This document shows positions 12,156 through 27,408 of a stretch of DNA of 64,000 nt, one piece after another. The position numbers were made by a program, and so were the translations under genes. The notes beneath the pieces were generated by a model, which was given only the letters and a program-made list of their open reading frames with translations, was not told the origin of the DNA and did not search any database. Every line of letters begins with the position of its first letter. The stretch's first letter is position 1. The stretch spans positions 3,514,969-3,578,968 of the forward strand of contig OZ026558.1 in assembly GCA_964020155.1 (NCBI GenBank), read 5' to 3'. Source of the stretch: Chondrilla cf. caribensis. Taxonomy: Eukaryota > Porifera > Demospongiae > Chondrillida > Chondrillidae.

Positions 12156-15100
12156 ATGTTGCGATTCTCAAGGAATTATTGTATATATTTCGTCCTTGTT
12201 TCAGTTCTCTCTACACCAGGTGAGCGGCTCGTGGTTTTGACTCGCTGTGATAGAATTCGTTGCTTCGATAAGAGAAGTGATCTAGGCTATAGAATTGACT
12301 CCCAGGTCCAGATGCGAAGGATACAGCGAGTACCGGTTTAAATCCCTACTTCGCTCCCAGTTAATGTTAATGTTGGTACGACGAGTACAACAGATTTACC
12401 TGCCTTCTACCGACAAAGTCCTTCAACCAAATGTATAGGGTATAGACCAGGTCGACTTGGTCTACTGTTCTACAACCCCGCAAATACTCGATAATACACA
12501 TTATTTCTGGTGAGTGCTAACAGCAGAGAACCATATCGTAACTTTCTCTTGCAATTAGCAATATGAGCTACCTCCACACCTTCCACAGTTCAGATCTTAC
12601 TAGTCAAAACGTTCTCGTGACAATATTTCTGCTGTCATCAACATACTGAGATTTCTTATCCTAGCTTGTTTGTGTTACAGTCATTATCGTGTTCAGCTCC
12701 CCACAAGAATACATCATTGAAATTTAATATAATGCATATGATTGTGTTCTATGTACTATGTACAAACTTTGTATGACATTGTGCTAGCCACTACATGTCA
12801 GAGACAGTCCAGGTTAATTTTCATGTTTGTACACAATCCATTTATCATGGTGATGTATGGTAAAGTATGATGAATATATACTACATGGACTCAACTATTG
12901 TGAACATTCTGTGTTATTATTGCACACAGGTGATGCTGACCCCTCCATCTCCACATTCACTCCTACTCCATGTTATGGAGATGTAGTGACTCTAGTGTGT
13001 CACCATCCTGAGCTGGCTAGCAACCCTGGAAGGTACTTTACTACTACACCATTATGGAGGGAGGATGGTGTGGGGATCATACCAACTACTGGCATATACC
13101 TCCAACCTGATACATCAGAGGACCTCACTCGTACAACTCTCACCATCAACATTACAGTGGACCACTTCAGGAACAAGTCATTCAACTATTCTTGTCTACT
13201 AGTATTAGCTGAGAATGGACAACCAAGTGGATCGCTAAAAAGTCAAAAAGTCACTGTAGATCCTGTCGGTGAGTGGGTGTTTGTGTGAATCCGAGTGTGA
13301 GGGTATATAATATATATTATTATACAGGATAATACAGGATGATAATACTGAACAGTGTATGGAATCACTTTCTATCAATGTACTGTCCTGTACAGTGAGT
13401 AGACTAACTGCTTCTTTCCTATACTGTGTGTTGTTTGTATGTCTCTATATTATAATCATACCAAGTGCACATTACCCACTGCAGAACCACGCCCACCCTC
13501 CTCCATTGTGAGCATTGACTGTAGTATCCCTACCAGCATTGCTTTCAACTGGACCCACACTCCAATGGAGTGCTACAAGGACAGGATCAGCTACTATGTG
13601 TCCTGGGTGAATATCGACAACAACACTGAGAATGGTTCTGATGTCACTGGAGGACACATGTACAACATTACAGGCCTTGTTGCTAATAGCAGCTACATTA
13701 TCAGTGTCCGGACAGTAGTGGATGGGAATGTTCAGAGTACAGCTGTGTCTAGAGCTGTCACAACCAGTGAGTTCAACCAGAACATTATCCTCATTTCTTA
13801 AAGGGCGACTCGATTGGCTGTCATCCAACGATTAAATTTAAACTTACCGTCGTTATAGGAACTAGCCTCTGTTGCCACCAGTGAAGATGCGCACGACTCG
13901 CCATAGTAAGTGAGCCGGCCGAAGGCGGGCTCACTTGCTAGTCTAATATAAACATTGTTTCACTCCTAGTACATAACACAAGTACATGATGTCGTGATAC
14001 AAAATTACTGGATTAACGCCTTATACCCTCAAGGGGTGATACTAGATAAACACTTCATCCCACCCCCCTAGGGGTGGTTGAACATCTCAGGTAGCACCCC
14101 ACTGCAGGGCCGTAGCCATCGGTCCGGTTGGTAAGGTTTCAACCGGACCACTTTTCAGGGCAGTACCAAAAATAAACATTTCTAAAAGAAACTTTTCCCT
14201 TGTTACTAATATAAGGGAGAAAACAATATCGAATTGCACTCGAATCACTTTGGCGTCTCTTTTAGGATCATTAGGACCTTCGCTGAAGTTATTACCTTCA
14301 TAGATGTCGTTGCGCTCGAATTCTACCCCAATTCCTAATCCCGGCGTTTTGAAATCGGCCATCTTTTTCGCGTTGTATAAATTACAATATAAATTCACTG
14401 TTGCGGTTATGCATAGGAATCTATATATTTTATATATGTGATAAATATATATATAATAGGATTCCTATTCCTATTATAATAAATTATTATCAAATAAATT
14501 GCCATCAAGGACTACCTCTGAAGGCCTAAAATCCTAAATTTTCATGGGGGCATGCCCCCAGACCTCTCTACATTGTGCCTCACCATGTCTACATATTACC
14601 GTAAACCGGACCACTTCACATTCGATGGCTACGGCCCTGCACTGTCTACAGTGTACACACTTGACTGTGTATAACTTTGCTTGTTGTGCAGGCAAACCTC
14701 TGGTTCTCCCAAAGACCCCATCACTGTCAGCTTGTTACAACAGAAACTTCACTTTGTACTGTGATGTGTCCCCACTCCACATACTCCAGTTCAGTGAAAT
14801 TAACTGGATATTCAATTCACACCACATATTGGGTGGATTTGACACTTATGCTGTGTCAAGCAATGGTAGAGAGTTAGTGATTCACAGTGTGACAGCAAGT
14901 ACAGCTGGTGACTATGGCTGTGGTATTGAACTGAACAGTGGGACTCTAGTGGAAGGGGACACATACTTCATGCACCCCTTAGGTACGTATGTGTGTAACA
15001 TGTATTGCAAATAATGAAACTCTTGTCAGCAACTTTCTGTTTGCTGTTGACAATTCAGCACATGTTTACATGTTCTGCACACACAAACATAGTATACGAA

Positions 15101-15927
15101 AGGTGTCTTGAGACATCTGTCGAACTTGTGAATAAAGGAATATTGGCTGTACATGTATGGGACTATTCACTGATCCTAATGTATCTTTTGTTATCTATAT
15201 ATCTTCCCTGTTCAGACTCTCCAAAGGAGCCCTACAACATAGCTCTCACTCCTGGTGTTACTGGCATCAGTGTATCGTGGGAACACGACAGGTCCTGTTT
15301 TGAGGGTCACGCATTTGTGTTCATTGTTAATTGGCAGAAAGCGTGCACCTGCGACCTCTCTGAGCTGAGCACTGCAGTGATTGGAACAACCTTCAACATT
15401 CAAGACTTGGAGCCTGACACCATCTACAGCATTTGTGTTTCAGCTGTAAGCTCTTCTGACGATCAAGTGAAGAGTGAGAGGAATTGTATTCGCAGCAAGA
15501 CTTTGAAACGTGTTTGTAAGTGTTATTCTAACCTTCCACATACCGTACACCTGTGTGTTACTGGACGCAATACACTAGGTCAAACATTTATGTTCACCAT
15601 TCAGTAGAGTGGCATGCATATCTCACCAGAATACATATGCCATAAAGTAGTCAGAGTTTATAGGTTATACAGATAATATGCATGTGCAGTACATGTCCAA
15701 TGAATGTACATACATAATTGAAATGTACATGTTGCCATACGTACATGTGTATATAACAAACCTGGTGTACCAGTTTGTACAAAACTAAAGTAAAGTGTAC
15801 AATTCACCATGCACATTTGCTGAGGTTCTGACACGTTTCACCAAATTTCAATCTATTTTTTCCCCTTTAAATCACCCACTCACTATACCAACACATGCTA
15901 ATTTGCACTTGCACACACACATGCACG

Positions 15928-15970
<43 letters not shown>

Positions 15971-16599
15971 ACACACACACACAGCTACCTCTAACACAGG
16001 TGGACTGTCCACAGGTCTCATTGCTGGTATTGTGGTAGTCTGTGTTGTTGTCATTTTACTGACATTTCTAGCTGGTTGTGGAGTTGGAGTGATAGTACAC
16101 GTTGTTTACCAGAAGAAGTCCAAACAGTCAACAAGTATGTTGTGTACAGTACAGGTGTACTGTGTTGTACGGTAGGTGTACTGTGTAGTACAGTAGGTGT
16201 ACTGTGTAGTACAGTAGCTGTACTGTGTAGTACGGTAGGTGTACTGTGTATCACTGTGGGGGTGTTGTGCTGTAATGGATATACGTATTCCCCTTCTGTG
16301 TGTATAGAAACAAATAAAACTTACACACCCTCACACTCACTACTACTACTCTGACAAATACTAGAGAACATTACTACATGTATATATGTATACAGATGTG
16401 CACACATACCACTAGCAATTACAACTATTGTGTACCACTACCAGAAGGTACAGTTGATGAAGACAAGAAGAACTCTCCCATCCCATCGTATGTCAATGTG
16501 GAATTGGATGACGGAAGCATTCCCATGACAACTAACCCTGGTTACATGCAGATTGAAAGGATGACTGAAGGTCCCAAACCTCTTTATGGAAACTTGTGA
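12156..16599 (+). CDS. type A Ig/FN3 receptor, apparently intact (526 aa)
   Basis: Exons: signal 12156-12219 ([20 protein letters not shown]), Ig1 12930-13268, FN3-A1 13485-13766, Ig2-A 14692-14982, FN3-A2 15216-15515, TM 15985-16134, tail 16445-16599. They sum to 1581 bases, a whole number of codons. Ig1 is one codon shorter than its paralogues and has a private C-terminal strand (GSLKSQKV). The FN3-A1 to Ig2-A intron lost several hundred bases near 13800 and gained a 535-bp MITE. The tail exon has lost its first 9 bases and its old acceptor, but the deletion creates ACTACCAG right before it, keeping phase 1. The tail keeps SYVNVE, GYMQI and LYGNL. Likely a plasma-membrane recognition receptor with phosphotyrosine signalling; ligand unknown. 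Confidence 0.7.
12443..12464. repeat. 22-bp near-palindrome in intron 1
   Basis: TAGACCA and TGGTCTA arms around GGTCGACT, so the centre is the GTCGAC palindrome. Only two of 22 positions break perfect symmetry. Confidence 0.55.
14105..14639. mobile_element. 535-bp MITE with 17-bp perfect terminal inverted repeats
   Basis: Left end CAGGGCCGTAGCCATCG; the right end is its exact reverse complement. It is flanked by a 5-bp direct repeat CACTG at 14100-14104 and 14640-14644. Paralogous introns contain a single CACTG at the empty site. No transposase domain recognised; a minus-strand 103-codon frame inside has no known motif. The ends look like those of some DNA transposons, but the 5-bp duplication does not fit hAT (8 bp). 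Confidence 0.8.
15913..15983. repeat. interrupted (CA)n before TM-exon acceptor
   Basis: Short version of the microsatellite, broken by CG and GTA. Its last CAG is the acceptor at 15984. Confidence 0.8.
16135..16258. repeat. 21-bp minisatellite, TM to tail intron
   Basis: About four or five units. Unlike the copies at 3949, 27559 and 53491, the frame entered from the TM exon hits a stop early. Confidence 0.75.
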
Positions 16600-17475
16600 A
16601 TGACTTGAAATGGAGTGTTGTTTGTGCTTTGTGTCAACATCAAGTACTGTGTGTATACATGTAAGATCTTATTGTGGAGAAGTGAATGTGAATTTCATAC
16701 TTTTATCACTTGTACATTTGTACTTAATATGTCATTTATCATTGATTGGAGTATTGGTTGTTGTTATTGAGTAGTTGTGTGTTAATGCTTATTGATTAAA
16801 GATTTTCTGAAAATAATAATGCATTTTTTTGCATGAGATATTTACAAACATGCAATTATTATTCTTTTGATAACAGGTTTAGATATTGGTGTAAACAGTG
16901 TACTTAAGCTTGATAAACAGTAAATTGAACCCTCTTCACATTTTCCTTAATGGTACCTCACTCATTATAGTGATATACCATGATAACTGGCTATAGTTTC
17001 CAGGTGTGAAGAGTTTTAATTTAAAAATATTAGTGAAGCAATGAAAAATCCTAAGACTAGTGTATGTCTGTTCTTATGAGTTAGAACCGAGGTTTTCAAA
17101 CTTGAAATAGTGTTCTGTAAGTTGCAGGGAGTGTTCCTATTTCACTGTTCAGGGTGGATGACTCTCTGAAAATTTAATGTCCCTGACTCCAACAGACATT
17201 TGGCTGTGCAACTACAGGTGTGTAGTACTTTAGAATCTGCCTTTCTATGGGGTGTCCTGTCTTATGTATACCAATATTTAATTACAACTACAATAGGAGA
17301 ATAACACCTAACAATAGGATGGCATCTTCCACAATTCTTGTTATTTATTATAATATTGTACAATGGAAGTAGGGTTACCAGCAGTGAGGTGAAGATTGGT
17401 CCACCAGGTGAGGGAATGCAACTGTGTGTTATGTATGTGTGCGTGTCTAATTGCTAATGCAACTGTGTGACACGC

Positions 17476-17535
<60 letters not shown>

Positions 17536-17776
17536 ACAGTTTGTGACAAATTGAAAATGAATTTTCTCCATGTCAATTCTTCATCTGCATCTGCATATTT
17601 ATTTACAAACTAAAGGCAAGTGCTGTGGATATATACAGTAGTAGGTACAACGCGTCTGTGTTGTGTGTGTGTGTGTATGCTTGCATGTATGAATTTGTGC
17701 ATTTGTGTGCACATACATGTGTGTGTACATGTATATGTGTGTATGTGTCTGTTTGTGTGTGTGTGTGTGTTTGTAT
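16600..17776. other. gene-poor intergenic stretch
   Basis: The first 150 bp is the usual 3' flank. The remainder is unlike the rest of the array and AT-rich, with a (TG)n run at 17479-17531 and a degenerate TG-rich stretch at 17660-17770. No convincing exon on either strand. Confidence 0.5.
17479..17531. repeat. (TG)n microsatellite
   Basis: Pure TG run in intergenic DNA. It is the only sizeable dinucleotide array here in TG orientation and outside a receptor intron. Confidence 0.85.
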
Positions 17777-17884
17777 GATCAACTGATCATGAAGGAAATG
17801 ACGAATATGAGAATGAATACTCCATTCCATGCTATGTTAATGATTGCAATAGTGTTCCCACGACAACCAATCACATGCAGGTAC
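17777..17884 (+). pseudogene. old, diverged tail-exon relic
   Basis: Starts with GATCAACTGATCATGAAGG, like the tail exon's GATCAACTGAAGG. It then reads ENEYSIPCYVNDCNSVP and TTTNHMQV, matching [19 protein letters not shown] and MTTNPGYMQV in order. The YVN core is kept, the second tyrosine is lost, and no TM exon precedes it. It is much more diverged than any other copy. Confidence 0.55.
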
Positions 17885-18478
17885 AGACAAGTTATAAGTA
17901 TTCTTAGTGAGGTATTGTGAATTACGAATCATATATGCATGTGCAGATAATAAATAATCATCTATCAATGATTCATGAATGACCACTCTCTGATCCTGCA
18001 TAGACGACGCCTGAAGTGAGCATCTATTGCACAAATCACGTAATGCTTTCATCTTCGACCTGTTCAAAATGGCGCTAGTTTCCGTAACCCCCGCCTAGAA
18101 TCGTATAATTACTCCGTCTGTGATGAAGGCATGATCGGATTACCGAATCAGATCAGGCATATCTATGGGTGCATGTTCTTGAGCGATCTCAGGTTGATTG
18201 AATATGGGAATAGACCCACCATTAGGCACGTGCATCACGTCCAAATCGATCTGGTGAGTACTTACAGCATAGATCCTACAACCCCAGTATGTACAGAACG
18301 CGTACCACGATTATGTAGTAATGTGCGTGTTTTAACGCTGATGTTCGTAAAATATCATACTCTTCCCGCAGTCAGGTAACAGGTCCATCTCCTCATGTGG
18401 TGGATTGGAATGTGGAGTGTGTCCCTTCTGGGAAATCTCGTCTTTTTACAAAGTGAGGTTGTGATTAAACTAATAATA
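17885..18478. other. unique sequence, no gene recognised
   Basis: This stretch is richer in CpG than its surroundings. One open stretch (18131-18252) starts with ATG and ends at a good donor (CTG|GTGAGT), but its 41 residues match nothing I recognise and are not hydrophobic. Otherwise nothing is supported. Confidence 0.35.
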
Positions 18479-19091
18479 GGGTAAAACGCCCTAATTCCGA
18501 TCAAACTTTTATGAAAGGCTTACCTTCTCTGCAAAGAAGCCAACATCAACCAAACTATTTACGATAGTGTTCTTTAGTATGTCAACCTTTCACAGCTAAA
18601 ACGACGGTTTTGAAAGATGTCGAGGAACCAGCAATTTTGCGGCGAACAACGGCAGGTTAATTTTGTCGAGAATTGCCTATTTCCGATCACTTAAAAAACT
18701 ACACCTCACCACCTGCCGAAGTTCAATCTCGCAGAGAAGGTAAGAAGGGGATTAATGCTAATGACACAAAGGCAAGAATTATGACGCATAAAAGGGATAA
18801 AATAATGCGGTTCGTTCCGGTCAGGTACAGAGTATCTGGTTAGTAGCGCTTATCACAAGAAGTTTTGACGCCTCCTGTTTTATATTAACGCCTACTCGAA
18901 GGTGATCAATTGACCCAAACTCGTCGCAGCGAGGGATTCACCAAAGAAAATTTACAGGTCATACGGGTGAGGGATAGTAGTTCATACTCCCCTGACAAAT
19001 ATACTCTTTCTCCTGCTTTACGAAGTAAACAGTGGCCTAGATTGCTAAATGATCGGAATTAGGAAGTGATCGGAATTAGGGCGGTTTACCT
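18479..19091. mobile_element. 613-bp MITE, TA target duplication
   Basis: The ends are inverted repeats sharing GCCCTAATTCCGATCA after GGTAAA(A/C)C, about 24 bp with one mismatch. TA dinucleotides flank it at 18477-18478 and 19092-19093, as expected for Tc1/mariner/pogo elements. No transposase coding region. The first bases (GGGTAA..) resemble the left end of the pogo-like element at 28346, which may have mobilised it. Confidence 0.75.
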
Positions 19092-19160
19092 TATGTTGTT
19101 TTCTGCCCCAATATGTATGAGTTTACATAATACCAATAGGACATCTCAGTGTTATCATGA

Positions 19161-19287
19161 CTTGAAAATCAAGACAAATCTCCATAAGGAACTTTGCACC
19201 TGGTTGTACATTGTTATGACAAATTCAGTGGCTTGAAATTTAAGACAAATTTCTATAAGGAACTTTGTATCTGGCTGTACATTATTA
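19161..19287. repeat. two diverged direct copies of about 56 bp
   Basis: Copies at 19161-19216 and 19232-19287 share CTTGAAA, AAGACAAAT and CATAAGGAACTTTG and end in TGTACATT. Non-coding. Confidence 0.6.
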
Positions 19288-19510
19288 GCTATTATTATTA
19301 TTGATTTGAATGCACCATACCACAAAGGGTACTAGGACACCATATGGTCCCATGCAGCACTGCATACACAAAAACATGTTACACAAGGGACTACATAACA
19401 AATATGGAAGCAATAATGTTATGGCAATGGCTAAGGAAATGTATCATTTGCGATCAAATATAATAAAGGTGGTCATTTAAACTGCTGCAGTGTTACTCTC
19501 TCCTCACTAG

Positions 19511-23026
<3,516 letters not shown>

Positions 23027-23483
23027 ATGACTTGAAATGGAGTGTTGTTTGTGCGTTGTGTCAACATCAAGTACTGTGTGTATACATGTCAGATCTAATA
23101 ATAGAGAACTGAATGTGAATTTAGTTATTTATCACTTGTAGCTACATTTGTACTTGTGTAATTTGTCTTTGAATGGATTGCTGTTTGTTGCTATTGAGTA
23201 GCTGTGTGTTAAATCTTTTTGTTTATTGATTTATTAAATATAATTTATATTTAGCTATACTTGGAGCGTTAATATGTCTCTGGATAAGTGAACGTGTGTA
23301 CATGTAATTATTCTTTAATTGCATAAAATTATAAGTTCCCACAGTGAGAGTGAGTTCAACAGTACTAGTCCAATCACACGAATATTGCTCTCCTTGTTAC
23401 CTCATTCTACCTGCCAATACAACAAGTTGCAGGGTTAGTGCTGTTGGTTGCTGTTTATACTTGTAAATACAACTGTACCCACA
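23027..23483 (+). other. intergenic: 3' flank and upstream block
   Basis: 3'-UTR-like sequence, then from about 23325 the conserved pre-gene block. No exon on either strand. Confidence 0.5.
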
Positions 23484-23600
23484 TGACGTTATGAACAGTC
23501 TGTACGTCCAGGTATAAAGTGATCGATGTTGTAAGAGCTGAAGTCTCGCTATTCGTACGCGCGTGTGCATGTATAGAAAGGGCGTAGAAGGGTTTTCCCC
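23484..23600 (+). promoter_or_regulatory. candidate promoter: TGACGTTA and GGGTTTTCCCC
   Basis: TGACGTTA at 23484-23491; GGGTTTTCCCC at 23590-23600, 35 bp before the ATG at 23636. The TATA-like site reads TATAGAAAG here. Confidence 0.5.
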
Positions 23601-23635
23601 TCATGATCAGCATGTGACACGCATATTTGTACGTA

Positions 23636-26600
23636 ATGTTGCGATTCTCAAGGAATTACAGTATATATTTCGTCTTTGTTTCAGTTCTCTGTACACCAGG
23701 TGAGTAGGTCGTGGTTTTGACTTTGATAGAATTCGTTGCTTCTATAAGGGAATTGATCTAGGCTAGCTAGAACTAATACAGCGACTACCGGTTTAAAATC
23801 CCTACATCTCTCCCTGTTAAAGAGCCTTCAACCAAATGTATAGGATAGACAATGCAGATGGACTTGGTCTACTGTTCTATGCAAGTCTCGCGAACACTCA
23901 ATATAAACACAATATTTCCAGTGAATGCTAACAGTAGAGAACCTTATGGTAGCTTTCTCGTGCAATTCTTGACAATATGAGCTACCTCCACTATCTTCAA
24001 GTTGAGGTCTTACTAGTCTAAACGTTGCAGTAGCGCTGTTTCTGTTTCAATACCACTGAGAATTCGTATTCCTGCTCGTGTTACGGTCGATATCATGTTC
24101 AGCTCCCCACAACACCACATCGTTAAGATGTAGTATAATACACATGATTGTGTTCTATGTACTGTGTACAAACTTTGTATGACATTGTGCTAGCCACTAC
24201 ATGTCAGAGACAGTCCAGGTTGATTTTCGTGTTTGTACACAATCCATTTCTCATGGTGATGTATGGTAAAGTATGATGAATATATATTACATAGACTCAC
24301 CTATTGTGAATATTCTGTGTTCTTATTGCACACAGGTGATGCTGACCCCTCCATCTCCACATCCACTCCTACTCCATGTTATGGAGATGTAGTGACTCTA
24401 GTGTGTCACCATCCTGAGGTGGCTAGAAACCCTGGAAGATACTTAACTACTGGACCAATATGGAGGGAGGATGGAGTAGGGATCACACCATCTACTGGCA
24501 TATACAGCACGGCTGATACATCAAGGGACCTCACTCGTACAACTCTCAACATCAACATTACAGTGGACCACTTCAGGAACAAGTCATTCAAATATTCTTG
24601 TCTACTAGTATTAGCTGAGAATGGACTACCTACTGGTGAAGTGGAAACTAGTGAAAACGTCACTGTAGATCCTGTTGGTGAGTATGTGTTTGTGTGAGTG
24701 TACAATATAATGCAGAATAGTGATGTCATGTTATGACTGTTCAACAGTGTATGAAATCACATACTATCAATGTACTGTCATGTACAGTGTGTAGAGTAAC
24801 TGCTTCTTTCCTATACTGTGTGTTGTTTGTATGTCTCAATGATATAATCATACCAAGTGCACATTACCCACTGCAGAACCAAACCCACCCTCCTCCATTG
24901 TGAGCATTAACTGTAGTATCCCTACCAGCATTGCTTTCAACTGGACCCACACTCCAGTGGAGTGCTACAAGGACAAAATCAGCTACTATGTGTCCTGGGT
25001 GAATATTGACAAAAACACTGAAAATGGTTCTGATGTCACTGGAGGACACATGTACAACATTACAGGCCTTGTTGCTAATAGCAACTACACCATCAGTGTC
25101 CGGACAGTAGTGAATGGGAATGTTCAGAGTACAGCTGTGTCTAGAGCTGTCACGACCAGTGAGTTCAACCAGAACATTTTCCTCATTTCTTAAATTTTTT
25201 ATCAGAAATGCTTGCACATTTGGGTTGTGATGGGTTGTTGGTAATTGTATGCGTGTGAATATCTGTGTATTGTATGCATGTGTGTGTGCATGCATGCGTG
25301 TGTATGTACATGTGTATTTCCTCAGGTGGTGGTTTACTTTGGAGTGGGTGAGGACTGTACCTAGTCATTACTTCAAGATGGTCCTGCCCCACCATTGTTT
25401 ATATACGTTAACATAATATCCTGTAGTACATTCATCTATATTTATAATTCAGTTCGTTTGTTTGTTTGTTCGCGATTCGGGCAAAAACTACTGCACAGGT
25501 CGCCACCAAACTCTCAGGGATTATAAAGTATGGTTCGGGAAGTGTCCTCCACAGGTTAAAATCGACCATCTAACTGTCCATGAGGAGAACCGTAGAGAAA
25601 ACCTTCCATTTCCGTTTTTTCCTTCGCAGCTGATGGCCATTTTTAATTATCATCCCAGTGACTTCCGGTTGTCAGGCGACTCGATTGGCTGTCATCCAAC
25701 AATTAAATTTAAACTTACCGTCGTTATAGGAACTAGCCTCTGTTGCCGCCAGTGAAGATGCTCACAACTCGCCGTAGCAAGTGTCTAGTCTAATATAAAC
25801 ATTGCTAGTCTAATATAAACATTGTTTCACTCCTAGTACATAACACAAGTACATGATGTCATGTGATACAAAATTACTGGATTAACGCCTTATACCCTCA
25901 AGGGGTGATACTAGATAAACACTTCATCCCACCCCCCTAGGGGTGGTTGAACATCTCAGGTAGCACCCACTGTCTACAGTGTACACACTTGACTGTGTAT
26001 AACTTTGCTTGTTGTGCAGGCAAACCTCTGGTTCTCCCAAAGACCCCATCACTGTCAGCTTGTTACAACAGAAACTTCACTTTGTACTGTGATGTGTCCC
26101 CACTCCACATACTCCAGTTCAGTGGAATTAACTGGATATTCAATTCACACCACATATTGGGTGGATTTGACACTTATGCTGTGTCAAGCAATGGTAGAGA
26201 GTTAGTGATTCTCAATGTGACAGCACGTACAGCTGGTGACTATAGCTGTGGTATTGAACTGAACAGTGGGACTCTAGTGGAAGGGGACACATACTCTTTG
26301 CACCCTTTAGGTACGTATGTGCGTAACATGTATTGCAAATAATAAAACTCTTGTCAGCAACTTCTGTTCAATGTTGGCAGTTCAGCACGTTTTCACATTC
26401 TGCACACGCAAACATGGCAAACGAAAGGTGTCTTGAGACATCTGTCGAACTTGTGAATAAAGGAATATTGGCTGTACATGTATGGGACTATTCACTGATC
26501 CTAATGTATATAGTCATCATCATTGGTCTGTATCTTAAAGTTTGTAAATGTATCTTTTGTTATCTATCTTTCCTGACCAGACTCTCCAAAGGAGCCCTAC

Positions 26601-27334
26601 AACATTACTCTCACTCCTAGTATTGCTGGCATCAGTGTATCGTGGAAACACGACAGGACCTGTTTTGAGGGTCACGCGTTTGTTTTCATTGTTAGTTGGC
26701 AGAAAGTGTGCACCTGTGACCACTCTGAGCTGAGCACTACAGTGATTGGAGCAACCTTCAACATTCAAGACTTGGAACCTGACACTATCTACAACATTTG
26801 TGTTTCAGCTGTAAGCTCTTCTGACGATCAAGTGAAGAGTGAGAGGAAGTGCCTTCACACCAAAACTTTGACACCTGTTTGTGAGTGCTATTCTGACCTT
26901 TCCAAATTCCATTACTGGACACATTACACAAGTTTGCACATTGTGTGTTCACCATGCAGTAGAGTGGCATGCATATGTAGAATATATACATATGTAATGA
27001 TGTCATAGTTTAGAGTTTTACACATATTATACATACATGAGCAGTACATGTCCAATGAATGTACTTACATAGCTGAAATTTACATGTTGACATTCATGTG
27101 TGCATGACATACCAGGTGTACCTGTTTGTACAGAACTAAGCTAAAGTGTACAGTTTACCACGCACATTTGTTACTGAGATTTTGACACATTTTACCAAAT
27201 GTTAAGCTATTTTTTCTTCCTCTATACAAACACCCACTCACTATATCAACAAACACGTGCACAAACACACACGCACACACGTATGCATGCACATACGCAC
27301 ACACACACACACGCACACACGTATGCATGCACAT

Positions 27335-27408
<74 letters not shown>

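Noticed and set aside
14087..14398. A 103-codon minus-strand protein in the 535-bp MITE
   Set aside because: It reads across the element boundary into the flank, has no known domain, and a MITE of this size is normally non-coding.
18131..18252. Missing signal exon of the gene at 19511
   Set aside because: The stretch is not hydrophobic and ends in phase 0, while the Ig1 exon needs phase 1.
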